A stretch of DNA of 16,078 nt from contig JAVBNW010000019.1 of assembly GCA_031551255.1 (NCBI GenBank), forward strand, positions 1 to 16,078, in the 5' to 3' direction. This document shows, one piece after another, positions 5,418-13,505 of this stretch (position 1 is the stretch's first letter; each line of letters starts with the position of its first letter). The position numbers and the translations under genes were made by a program. Source of the DNA: JAVBNW01 sp031551255. GTDB lineage: Bacteria; Bacillota; Clostridia; Christensenellales; UBA1750. The notes beneath the pieces were generated by a model. The model was given only the letters and a program-made list of their open reading frames with translations. It made no database searches and was not told the origin of the DNA.

Positions 5418-8084
5418 TTACCCTTCGCCGCCCCTCAGCGGGCCGGGATCGGGATCGGGCCACGGGTAATCGTCGCCCGGATTTTGCCCGTTCGTCTCAA
5501 CCGAGGACTGCCCGTGGAATGAGCAAAAGTACGACGCGAAGGCTGGGTTTTCCCTCAGCGCGTCGAGCGAGCTTCCGGCGGGCACGCGCAGAATCGCCCC
5601 GGGAAGCAGGGACGGAAGTTGGGAAGGATCCAGCTGTTCGGCGGGATCGCCCTCCGGGATGAGTAGCATGGGTTTTGCGTACGCACCCGGGCAATTCGGG
5701 CCGGCGATCAGGCCGGTTTCCGGGCAAACTTGCGCCATTACATGCTTGTCGCACGATTCCGTAGGCGCCGAATCGGCATGCCACCAATCGGTAACCGGGG
5801 TAAAGTTTGCATCGGCGGAGCAGGCGTCGGTAGCCAAAAGACCGCTTAGGGAGCAGGTGGTCGCCTTGACAAGCCCGAGGGACTCCGGATCATCTTGGAT
5901 GATGGGTTTATTCTCCAATTGCAGTTCACTGTGCACGCGTTCCATGATCGCCTGCCACAGCGGCGCGGCATACAAGCTGCCGGTCGCGGCCTTGAGGGGA
6001 TAGGACCGATCGGCGCCGACCCAAACGGAACACGCATAGTAGGGCGTGATGCCCGAGAAGCTGACGCCGACATAATCGCTGTTCGTGCCTGTTTTACCTC
6101 CGACGGTGATGCCGTCGATTTTCGCGCTGCGGGCGATGCCCACCTGTACCGCGTCCACGAGCAAATCTACCATCATCCAGCTCGTGCTGGGGCGGAACAC
6201 CTGCCGCTTGTTGTTCTGTTGCTCAGCCTTCATATCGATGACGACGTTGCCGAGCGAATCGAGCACCTTGGTAAAGGTAAGGGGCTGTTGGTAGGTGCCC
6301 TTGTTGGCGATCGTACCGAACGCAACCGACATCTCCATGGGCGTGATGCCCGACGAGCCGAGCGACAGGCCGAAGCCATCCGCGTTGAGGTGGTCGGGGT
6401 TGACGCCCAGCGCCATCAGGTAGTTTTTCGAGTCGTTGATGTGTACGTAGTTCATCAGCGTGTTGGCCGCCGCCGTGTTCAGCGACATGCGCATCGCCTG
6501 GCGGATGGTGACATAGCCTTTAAAATCGCCGCGCGTAGAGTTGGAGGGGTAGCCCTTTGCCGTGCCCCAGCCGGGGATGGGCACGGGAAGGTTGCTGGTA
6601 ACCGAGCCGGGAGAGTAGCCCATATCCAGCGCCGGCCCGTACACCGAAATCGGCTTGATGGAAGAGCCCACCGGCATTTCGCTCGAGCGCCCGCGGTTGT
6701 ATTCCAAGAGGCCGGTCGGAGGGGTGCGCCCACCGACGATCGCCACGATTTCCCCGGTGCTATAGTCGAAAATCGAAACGCCAGCCTGGGGTTGAATCAC
6801 TTCCGTGACCACGCCGCTGGCGCTGACGTCGCGGATAACCGAGTGCGACGCGTTTGCGGTTTCGGGGTACTTATCCCAATTATATACGATGTCTTCCGCA
6901 ATTTTTTGTACGACGGGGTCGATCGTGCTGTAGATACGGTAGCCTCCGCTCTGAATCTCCTTGCGCACGGTCTTTCGGTTCGTTTCGTTAATCTGCATGC
7001 CGCGCATATTCATAAAGGCGTTTTCTACGTCGTACAGCACGCTCTCCACCGCGGCGGGCATGTCGTACATGGCCGAGGCCGTGGTTTTTTCCACCACCCG
7101 TATGTTTGCCTTCAGCAGCGACCGATACGTCTCTTCGCTGATGGATTTTGCGTCGTAACGCTGCTTGATGCCAGGCATCTCGCCCAGGGCTTCACGGTAT
7201 TCGACCTCGGTGATGAAGTTGTTTTCGTACATACAGCTAAGAACGTAGTTCGTTCTATCCACGGAAATCTCGGGAGTGTTGGTGGTATAGACGCAGCGTC
7301 GGGGATTGTAGCGCGTGGGGTTGCGGGTGATGCCCGCGAGCGTCGCGCATTCGCGCAATGTCAGGTCCTTAAGCTCTTTGCCAAAGTAATCGCGGACTGC
7401 CGCCAGCACGCCGTAGTTGGATTCTCCGAGCCAAATGGTGTTTAAATACCATTCGAGGATCTGATCTTTGCTATATTCTTTTTCGATCTCCAAGGCCAAA
7501 TAGGCTTCCTGGATCTTACGCTTATACGTCTGTTCCATCGAAAGGATGTGAAGCTTGACGAGCTGCTGCGTAATCGTGGAGCCGCCCTGCACCGAATCGT
7601 TGCGCATGTTGTTGACGAAAGCCCCGGCGATGCGCTTGATATCCACGCCGTTGTGGGTAAAGAAGCGCGCGTCTTCCACGGCGACGAACGCATTTTTAAG
7701 GTTTGCCGGTATTTCGTTGATCGTAACGAGAATTCGATTTTCGGCCCCGCGATACGTCGTGATCAGCTCGCCGTTGCGGTCGTAGATAAAGGAAGATAGG
7801 CTTTGGTCGGTGATCTTGCCGGTGTCCAGATCGGGAATGGTTTCCGCATATGCCTTAGCGACGCCCATCACCATGCCAACCCCCGCTATGGAAACGACCA
7901 GAACGAGGATGAAAACAAGTTTGATCGCCGAAACGCCGACGGAAAAGATAAAATTCGGCTGCTGTTTGCGTTGCGTAAACAGCGCCCCTACAAATGAAGA
8001 GAAGCTGGTTTTGCGCTGTTTGTTTTTGCCGCCCGGGGCGGCCTTTGGCTTTGGTTTCGGAAAAAGCGGCGCACGGTTGGGCAT
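5418..8084 (-). CDS. Class A penicillin-binding protein (PBP1A type), bifunctional transglycosylase/transpeptidase
   Basis: Membrane-anchored peptidoglycan synthase of 888 residues. A basic Pro/Lys-rich cytoplasmic head is followed by one transmembrane helix (about 49-77). The GT51 glycosyltransferase domain has catalytic Glu137 in VEDARFFTHNG, GGSTITQQLVK at 167-177 and RKIQEAYLALEIE. The transpeptidase domain has SSIK (nucleophile Ser474, Lys477), SLN (534-536) and KTGT (664-667). After it comes a tail with six or so cysteines (CSLSGLLATDAC, ESCDKH, VCPETG, PNCPG) and a Pro/Asp-rich end. The start was moved 14 codons inward from an upstream ATG at 8126. GAGGGG lies nine bases before the ATG at 8084, whereas the upstream ATG has no ribosome site. 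It is divergent from yunB with 65 bp between starts, which suggests envelope and possibly sporulation-linked expression. Orthology to ponA or pbpF is not resolved. Confidence 0.95.
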   Translation of the reverse strand: MPNRAPLFPKPKPKAAPGGKNKQRKTSFSSFVGALFTQRKQQPNFIFSVGVSAIKLVFILVLVVSIAGVGMVMGVAKAYAETIPDLDTGKITDQSLSSFIYDRNGELITTYRGAENRILVTINEIPANLKNAFVAVEDARFFTHNGVDIKRIAGAFVNNMRNDSVQGGSTITQQLVKLHILSMEQTYKRKIQEAYLALEIEKEYSKDQILEWYLNTIWLGESNYGVLAAVRDYFGKELKDLTLRECATLAGITRNPTRYNPRRCVYTTNTPEISVDRTNYVLSCMYENNFITEVEYREALGEMPGIKQRYDAKSISEETYRSLLKANIRVVEKTTASAMYDMPAAVESVLYDVENAFMNMRGMQINETNRKTVRKEIQSGGYRIYSTIDPVVQKIAEDIVYNWDKYPETANASHSVIRDVSASGVVTEVIQPQAGVSIFDYSTGEIVAIVGGRTPPTGLLEYNRGRSSEMPVGSSIKPISVYGPALDMGYSPGSVTSNLPVPIPGWGTAKGYPSNSTRGDFKGYVTIRQAMRMSLNTAAANTLMNYVHINDSKNYLMALGVNPDHLNADGFGLSLGSSGITPMEMSVAFGTIANKGTYQQPLTFTKVLDSLGNVVIDMKAEQQNNKRQVFRPSTSWMMVDLLVDAVQVGIARSAKIDGITVGGKTGTNSDYVGVSFSGITPYYACSVWVGADRSYPLKAATGSLYAAPLWQAIMERVHSELQLENKPIIQDDPESLGLVKATTCSLSGLLATDACSADANFTPVTDWWHADSAPTESCDKHVMAQVCPETGLIAGPNCPGAYAKPMLLIPEGDPAEQLDPSQLPSLLPGAILRVPAGSSLDALRENPAFASYFCSFHGQSSVETNGQNPGDDYPWPDPDPGPLRGGEG

Positions 8085-8149
8085 CGGTTTCATCCCCTCT
8101 GTCGTAGGACATTCCCGCGTTTGCATATGGATACCGCGGGTGAGTGTTG

Positions 8150-8827
8150 ATGCGAAATATTAGAATCCATATCATGAACAACAAGCGTGCAAAGCGCGTG
8201 CTCATTTTCTTATGTGTCTTCCTCGTGCTTTGCATCGCGGGGCTCGCGTTGGTCGATAGAAACATCAAGCCCATCGCACTGGCCGTTGCCGAGGCGCGCG
8301 TGAGGGCTATCGCCTCCGATGCCATCAACAACGCGGTGCGCACCTGCGTGCAGGGCGTTACCTACGCGGACATCATCGCGGTAGAGAAGGACGATCGCGG
8401 GCGCGTTTCCATGTTGCAGGCAAATTCCGTGCGCATGAACCAAATCGCCGCAGACACCACGCTGACCGCCCAGCACTTCATCGCGCAGATCGACGCGAAA
8501 TCGGTTTCCATCCCCATCGGCTCGGTGCTCGGCGGCCCGATCTTTTCGGGCAGAGGGCCGAGCATACCGGTGAAGATCATCCCCGCGGGCTCGGTTACGA
8601 CGTCGTTTCTGACAAACTTTTCATCGGCGGGCATCAACCAAACCCGGCACGAAATTTATCTTCGGCTCAACGCGAATATGAGGATCGCCATACCGGTGGG
8701 CGCGAAAGAAATCGAGGTATCGATTCTCGTGCCTGTGGCAGAAAGCGTAATCGTGGGCGACGTTCCTCAGACCTATGTCGACACGAAGAACCTCGACGAA
8801 GCGCTGATGCTCATACCTAGCAAATAA
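8150..8827 (+). CDS. yunB: Sporulation protein YunB
   Basis: The protein has 225 residues with one N-terminal transmembrane helix (about 15-35, LIFLCVFLVLCIAGLALV) and an extracytoplasmic domain. The conserved YunB block is recognisable: GRGPSIPVKIIPAGSV, then FSSAGINQTRHEIYL and VPVAESVIVGDVPQTYV. In Bacillus subtilis YunB is produced during sporulation and is needed for normal spore formation; its biochemical role is unknown. The start is uncertain. ATG at 8150 has GGTGA (8139-8143) six bases ahead and is preferred; GTG at 8144 and ATG at 8174 are alternatives. It is divergent from the penicillin-binding protein gene, and the promoter must overlap that gene's 5' region. No terminator separates it from the parE promoter region. 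Confidence 0.92.
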   Translation: MRNIRIHIMNNKRAKRVLIFLCVFLVLCIAGLALVDRNIKPIALAVAEARVRAIASDAINNAVRTCVQGVTYADIIAVEKDDRGRVSMLQANSVRMNQIAADTTLTAQHFIAQIDAKSVSIPIGSVLGGPIFSGRGPSIPVKIIPAGSVTTSFLTNFSSAGINQTRHEIYLRLNANMRIAIPVGAKEIEVSILVPVAESVIVGDVPQTYVDTKNLDEALMLIPSK

Positions 8828-8872
8828 TTTTCGCCGTCCCTACGTTATCAAACGAGTGGTTGCCGCGGGGTG

Positions 8873-8901
8873 TTGCTCCATCTTTCGCATTGCGCTATAC
8901 T
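8873..8901 (+). promoter_or_regulatory. Promoter for parE-parC-oxidoreductase unit
   Basis: TTGCTC (8873-8878), 17-bp spacer, TATACT (8896-8901). It implies an unusually long leader of about 155 nt before the preferred parE start at 9062. Confidence 0.5.
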
Positions 8902-8999
8902 ACCAGGGAAGGCAAGGAAACAGAGCCTATTAATTACAGACGTACGGCTGGCGTAAAAACACGTTTTGCGTTGCGCGTGCAAGGTAGGGAAATGAAAAG

Positions 9000-9043
9000 G
9001 GCTGCGGGGTTCCCGCGGCCGTTCCATGGCGGGACAAGCCGCC
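9000..9043 (+). promoter_or_regulatory. Tandem hairpins in the parE leader
   Basis: Hairpin one: GGCTGCGGG (9000-9008) pairs with CCCGCGGCC (9012-9020) over a three-base loop, nine base pairs with one G-T. Hairpin two: GGCGG (9028-9032) pairs with CCGCC (9039-9043). Neither is followed by a T-tract, so they are not simple terminators. They occlude the region in front of the ATG at 9026 and end just before the GAGGGGG ribosome site at 9049-9055. This favours initiation at TTG 9062 and could modulate translation. Confidence 0.45.
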
Positions 9044-9061
9044 GGTGCGAGGGGGATAGGG

Positions 9062-11020
9062 TTGGCAAACGACTATACTTCACAAGACATACAGGTTCTG
9101 GAAGGGCTGGACGCCGTGCGGCTCCGCCCGGGCATGTACATCGGCACGACCGGCTCGCGCGGATTGCACCACCTTTTGTGGGAAGTGGTGGATAATGCGA
9201 TCGACGAGGCTTCGAACGGGTACGCCACCACGGTTAAGGTTGAACTCTATAAAGACGGTTCGGCAGGCGTGGAGGACGATGGGCGGGGCATTCCCGTAGA
9301 TGTACACGAGCAGATGGGCGTATCCGGCGTGGAGGTCGTCTTTACGCAGCTGCACGCCGGCGGCAAATTCTCCAACAAAAACTATGCCTATTCCGGCGGC
9401 CTGCACGGCGTGGGGGCCTCGGTGGTGAACGCGCTGTCCAAGCGCATGGCGGTGGACGTATACATCGATTTTTCGGCGTATCATATCGAGTTCTCCTCCG
9501 AATACGACCCGAAGCAAAAAAAGGTGGTGGCGGGGAGGGTGTCCTCGCCGCTTGCGCGCACCGGCGGCACGCGTAAAAAGGGTACGAAAATCGTCTTTTG
9601 GCCGGACGACACCATTTTTGACGATACGACGTTTCATCACGATATCGTCGTGCGCCGCATGCGCGAGCTTGCGTACCTGAACAGGGGCATCCGCATGGTG
9701 GTGATCGACCACCGCGAAAGCGGCGAGGAGCGCGAACAGGAATTTCTTTACGAGGGCGGCATCTCCGATTATGTTAAGTACCTCAACCAGGAAAAGAATG
9801 TTCTGTACGATACGCCCATTTACATCGCGGGCGAAAAGGACGGAGTGCAGTTCGAGGCGGCCATTCAGGCGACCGACGGATACAGCGAAACGATTTTTTC
9901 CTACGTCAACAACATTCCCACCGGCGAGGGCGGAACGCACGAAACCGGCTTTAAGGCGGCACTTACGAAGGTGATGAACGACCACGCCAGGCGCATCGGC
10001 GCGCTTAAGGAAAAAGACACAAACCTTTCCGGCGAAGACTACCGCGAGGGCGTCACCGCCGTGATCGCCTGTCACGTGAAAAACCCGCAATTTGAAGGGC
10101 AGACCAAGGGGAGGCTCGGCAACAGCGAGGTTCGGCCCATTGTCGAGGCGATCGCGTCGGAAAAGCTCTCGTTGTATATGGAAGATCTAAAAAATGCCGG
10201 CGCCGCGCAGAAGATGATTGAAAAGGCGGTGCAGGCCGCGCAGGTACGCGAGGCGGCGCGCAAGGCGAAGGATGTCGCCAGGCAGCGCAACCGGCTCGAG
10301 GCCGCGCCGCTGGTAGGCAAGCTTTCCAGCTGCACCGGCAGGAGGGCCGAGGAAAACGAGCTTTTCATCGTGGAAGGCGACAGCGCGGGCGGTTCTGCCA
10401 AGCAGGCCCGGGACAGGCGGTTTCAGGCCATTTTGCCGCTTCGAGGCAAGCCGCTCAATGCCGAGAAGAAGAGGCTTGACCAGGTACTCGCCAACGAGGA
10501 ATTCCGCTCGATCATCACGGCGCTGGGCACCGGCATCGGCGAGGATTTTACGCTGAAGAACCTAAAATACCACAAGATCATCATCCTAGCCGATGCCGAC
10601 CAAGACGGTGCGCATATTCGGGCGATCTTGATGACGTTTTTCTACCGTTATATGAAAGAGCTCATTACCGAGGGACACCTGTACATCGGCATGCCGCCTC
10701 TATACCGCGTGCAGAAGGGGCAAAACGTCTACTATTGTTACGACGATGCGCAGCTTGATGCGGCGACCCGCAAGGCAGGCAAGGGCTATACGGTGCAGCG
10801 CTATAAGGGCCTTGGAGAAATGGACTATGGGCAGCTGTGGGATACCACGATGGACCCGTCGGCCCGCCTTTTGATGCAGGTGGATTTAGAAGACAGCGGC
10901 GCGGATGCCGAGCGGATGGTCACCGTGTTGATGGGCGATCGCGTGGAGCCGCGCAAGGAATACATTGCCAACCACGCCAATTTCAATAAGAACGATACGT
11001 TTGAAGGGCGGGTGATGTAA
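9062..11020 (+). CDS. parE: DNA topoisomerase IV subunit B (ATPase/TOPRIM), ParE-like
   Basis: ATP-binding half of a type IIA topoisomerase that decatenates and relaxes DNA with the subunit encoded next. It has 652 residues. GHKL ATPase: catalytic Glu41 in WEVVDNAIDEA, DDGRGIP, and GGLHGVG (112-118). The transducer region carries QTKGRLGNSE, whose Lys reaches the ATP. TOPRIM: Glu438 in EGDSAGG, PLRGKPLN, and DADQD (Asp511, 513, 515). The C-terminal segment YKGLGEMDYGQLW is the tail signature. TTG at 9062 is preferred over ATG at 9026: GAGGGGG sits six bases upstream, and translation then begins just before the conserved QVLEGLDAVRLRPGMYIG. The frame ends TAATG, overlapping parC by one base, so translation is coupled. 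The ParE call rests mainly on its partner lacking a proper GyrA box. Confidence 0.93.
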   Translation: MANDYTSQDIQVLEGLDAVRLRPGMYIGTTGSRGLHHLLWEVVDNAIDEASNGYATTVKVELYKDGSAGVEDDGRGIPVDVHEQMGVSGVEVVFTQLHAGGKFSNKNYAYSGGLHGVGASVVNALSKRMAVDVYIDFSAYHIEFSSEYDPKQKKVVAGRVSSPLARTGGTRKKGTKIVFWPDDTIFDDTTFHHDIVVRRMRELAYLNRGIRMVVIDHRESGEEREQEFLYEGGISDYVKYLNQEKNVLYDTPIYIAGEKDGVQFEAAIQATDGYSETIFSYVNNIPTGEGGTHETGFKAALTKVMNDHARRIGALKEKDTNLSGEDYREGVTAVIACHVKNPQFEGQTKGRLGNSEVRPIVEAIASEKLSLYMEDLKNAGAAQKMIEKAVQAAQVREAARKAKDVARQRNRLEAAPLVGKLSSCTGRRAEENELFIVEGDSAGGSAKQARDRRFQAILPLRGKPLNAEKKRLDQVLANEEFRSIITALGTGIGEDFTLKNLKYHKIIILADADQDGAHIRAILMTFFYRYMKELITEGHLYIGMPPLYRVQKGQNVYYCYDDAQLDAATRKAGKGYTVQRYKGLGEMDYGQLWDTTMDPSARLLMQVDLEDSGADAERMVTVLMGDRVEPRKEYIANHANFNKNDTFEGRVM

Positions 11021-13476
11021 TGCCCCGCAAGAAAAACGACGATGTTCCCAGGCAAACCGGCGCGATTCTCGAGCGGGCGATGGGGGATATCCTGCACGAT
11101 TCTATGATTCCTTACGCCGAGTACGTAATCCTGGAGCGCGCGCTACCGCGCGTGGAGGACGGCCTCAAGCCCGAGCAGCGGCGCATTCTGTGCACCATGC
11201 ACGAACTTTCGCTCACGCCCGACAAGCCGCACAGAAAATGCGCAAGAATCGTAGGAGATTGCCTGGGCAAATACCATCCGCACGGAGATACGTCGGTGTA
11301 CGATGCGATGGTGCGCATGGCGCAGGCCTTCAACATGCGCGGGCAGTTGGTGGACGGGCACGGAAACTTCGGCTCCATCGACGGGGACACGGCGGCGGCG
11401 ATGCGCTACACCGAGGCGCGCATGACGCCGCTGGCGCTGGAGATGCTGCGCGACATCGAAAAGGACACCGTGGATCAGGCGCTGAACTTCGACGACACCA
11501 TGAAGGAGCCGCTCAAGCTTCCCGCGCGGTTTCCCAACCTACTGGTCAACGGCGTATCCGGTATCGCGGTCGGCCTTGCCACCAACATGCCGCCGCATAA
11601 CCTTAAGGAAGCGACCGACGCGGTCATCGCCCAGATCGACAATCCGGATATTACCATAGCCCAGCTCATTAAGCACCTGCCGGGACCGGATTTCCCCACG
11701 GGCGGCATTCTCATCGACAACGAGGAAATTCTCAACGCCTACGCGACCGGCCGCGGCAAGCTGACCGTGCGTGCGAAGGTGAATATCGAAGAGGAACGCT
11801 CCGGCAAGAAAAATATCGTGATCACCGAGGTGCCCTACCAGGTCAACAAAGCTGCCATGCTCGAAAAGATTTTGAAGCTCTCCGAAGAACGCAAGGGGCC
11901 GCTGACGTCCATCAGCGACATCCGCGACGAATCGGACAGGGAGGGCATGCGCGCGGTCATCGAGCTGCGCAAGGATTCCTCCGCCGAAATGGTGCTGGCC
12001 TATCTTTATAAGTATGCCGATTTGCAGGTGACCTTCGGCGTGAACATGGTGGCCATCGCCGAAGGAAGGCCGCAGCAGCTCAACCTTAAGCAGCTGATCG
12101 AGTACTATATCGGGCATCAGAAGGATGTCGTCACCCGCCGCACCCGCTACGACCTCGGCAGGGCGAAGGCGCGGGCCCATATTTTAGAAGGGCTGATGAT
12201 CGCGCTGAACGACCTTGACAGGGCGCTTGCGATCATTCGCGGCTCGAAGGACGGGCCCGCCGCGCGCTCAGGGCTAATGGATGCGTTTGGCCTTACGGAT
12301 GTTCAGGCACAGGCCATCCTGGATTTGCGCCTGCAAAGGCTTACCAACCTTGAGATCATCACGCTGCGCAAGGAATACGAGGAGATCCTAAGGCTGGTGC
12401 AGAGCCTCGAAGCGATCCTAGGTAGTGAAAAAAAGCTGATGGCGGTCATCAAAAAAGAACTGCGCGCGGTGGCGGATCAGCACGGAGATGCCCGCAGAAC
12501 GCAGCTGATGAAAAGCGCGCAGGACGAGCTGCTCGATATCTCCAAGGAACAGGTCGATAGCGGCGAAGATACCGCGCTACTTCTTACGCGCGCCGGGTTC
12601 ATCAAGCGCGTGCAGCCCAAAGCGCTGCAAAAGATGGAGGATTTCCTGGATGATCCGCCCTGTTCTTTCATCTTGACGCGCACGGATAAAAAGCTTTTGT
12701 TCTTCAGCGACCGGGGCAACGTGTTTACGCTGCCGGTGTCCGCGGTGGCCGAATGCAAGCCGAAGGATCGCGGCGCGCTGCCCGGGGCTTTGCTCGAAGG
12801 GCTTCAGAGCGGCGAGAGCCTTCTTGCGGTGTTCGAGGTGGGAGAGACAGGCGAATTGTTGTTTGCAACCGCGCGGGGCATGGTAAAGAAGACCGAGCTT
12901 CAAGAGTATGGCGCGCGCAAAGGAAAGCTTGCGGCCATCAACCTGCGCGATGGCGATAGCCTCGTATCCGTCGAGCCTCTGCGAGCGGATCACACCATGC
13001 TGATCGTAACCTGCTTAGGCATGAGCATCCACTTTTCGTTGGCGGAGGTGCCCACAACCGGCCGCGCTACCGGCGGGGTGAAGGGCATCGCGCTCGACGT
13101 GGGCGATCGCGTCGTCGCGGCGCTGCAGGTACAAAGCGAGGGAGAGCTTTTGCTAATCGCCGATCGCGGCTATGCCAAGCGCAATCTGATCGTAGATCAC
13201 GATGTGCAGGGCCGGGGCGGCAAGGGCCTCAAGACGTTCCAATTTCAAAAAAACGGTGCGAACGGCACGGCGGTTGTCGCGGCGCTATGGGTGCGAGCGC
13301 CGTACGACATATCCGTCTATCAAAAAGACGGCACGGTTACAAACCTCAACACCGAAGAAGTCTTGATCGAACAACGCTTCTCCAAAGGCAAGCCTTATGT
13401 ACTGGCGCTGATGGAGAACGTGGTGGTCGGGGCGTCGCCCGTGCAGGCGGCGGGCAGGGGCGGCGCGGAAACCTAA
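11020..13476 (+). CDS. parC: DNA topoisomerase IV subunit A (cleavage/religation), ParC-like
   Basis: DNA-cutting half of the type IIA topoisomerase, 818 residues. The breakage-reunion domain has the catalytic Arg129-Tyr130 in AAAMRYTEARM and the quinolone-determining stretch GKYHPHGDTSVYD. The residue matching E. coli GyrA Ser83 is Thr91 and the one matching Asp87 is Asp95. A coiled-coil region lies around 440-500, followed by a beta-pinwheel C-terminal domain (about 510-815). Where gyrases carry the QRRGGKG GyrA box in the first blade (after GFIKR, about 527-546), this protein has ALQKMEDFLDDPP instead. A degenerate QGRGGKG occurs late, at 730-736. That supports topoisomerase IV over gyrase, though clostridial second topoisomerases are often labelled either way. 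The start overlaps the parE stop. A Gfo/Idh/MocA gene follows after 29 bases. Confidence 0.92.
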   Translation: MPRKKNDDVPRQTGAILERAMGDILHDSMIPYAEYVILERALPRVEDGLKPEQRRILCTMHELSLTPDKPHRKCARIVGDCLGKYHPHGDTSVYDAMVRMAQAFNMRGQLVDGHGNFGSIDGDTAAAMRYTEARMTPLALEMLRDIEKDTVDQALNFDDTMKEPLKLPARFPNLLVNGVSGIAVGLATNMPPHNLKEATDAVIAQIDNPDITIAQLIKHLPGPDFPTGGILIDNEEILNAYATGRGKLTVRAKVNIEEERSGKKNIVITEVPYQVNKAAMLEKILKLSEERKGPLTSISDIRDESDREGMRAVIELRKDSSAEMVLAYLYKYADLQVTFGVNMVAIAEGRPQQLNLKQLIEYYIGHQKDVVTRRTRYDLGRAKARAHILEGLMIALNDLDRALAIIRGSKDGPAARSGLMDAFGLTDVQAQAILDLRLQRLTNLEIITLRKEYEEILRLVQSLEAILGSEKKLMAVIKKELRAVADQHGDARRTQLMKSAQDELLDISKEQVDSGEDTALLLTRAGFIKRVQPKALQKMEDFLDDPPCSFILTRTDKKLLFFSDRGNVFTLPVSAVAECKPKDRGALPGALLEGLQSGESLLAVFEVGETGELLFATARGMVKKTELQEYGARKGKLAAINLRDGDSLVSVEPLRADHTMLIVTCLGMSIHFSLAEVPTTGRATGGVKGIALDVGDRVVAALQVQSEGELLLIADRGYAKRNLIVDHDVQGRGGKGLKTFQFQKNGANGTAVVAALWVRAPYDISVYQKDGTVTNLNTEEVLIEQRFSKGKPYVLALMENVVVGASPVQAAGRGGAET

Positions 13477-13505
13477 TCGCCGGACGGAGAAAAAGGAGGA
13501 GAACG

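Noticed and set aside
5895..7445. 516-codon open frame on the plus strand
   Set aside because: Antisense to the penicillin-binding protein gene; composition (His/Arg/Val-rich) is typical of a GC-rich shadow frame.
8100..8150. Promoters in the PBP1A/yunB divergent space, including a forespore-type site
   Set aside because: A weak minus-strand TTCGCA-17-TATCCA pairing exists, but no convincing sigma-A, F or G match could be defended.
8860..9195. Open frame of 111 codons upstream of and overlapping parE
   Set aside because: It crosses the parE promoter and hairpin leader, is Arg/Gly-rich with no recognisable motif, and overlaps the well-supported parE frame.
13287..13505. N-terminal extension of the Gfo/Idh/MocA gene into parC
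   Set aside because: The extension is an out-of-frame reading of parC; the ATG at 13506 has an AGGAGG ribosome site and begins right before the Rossmann fold.
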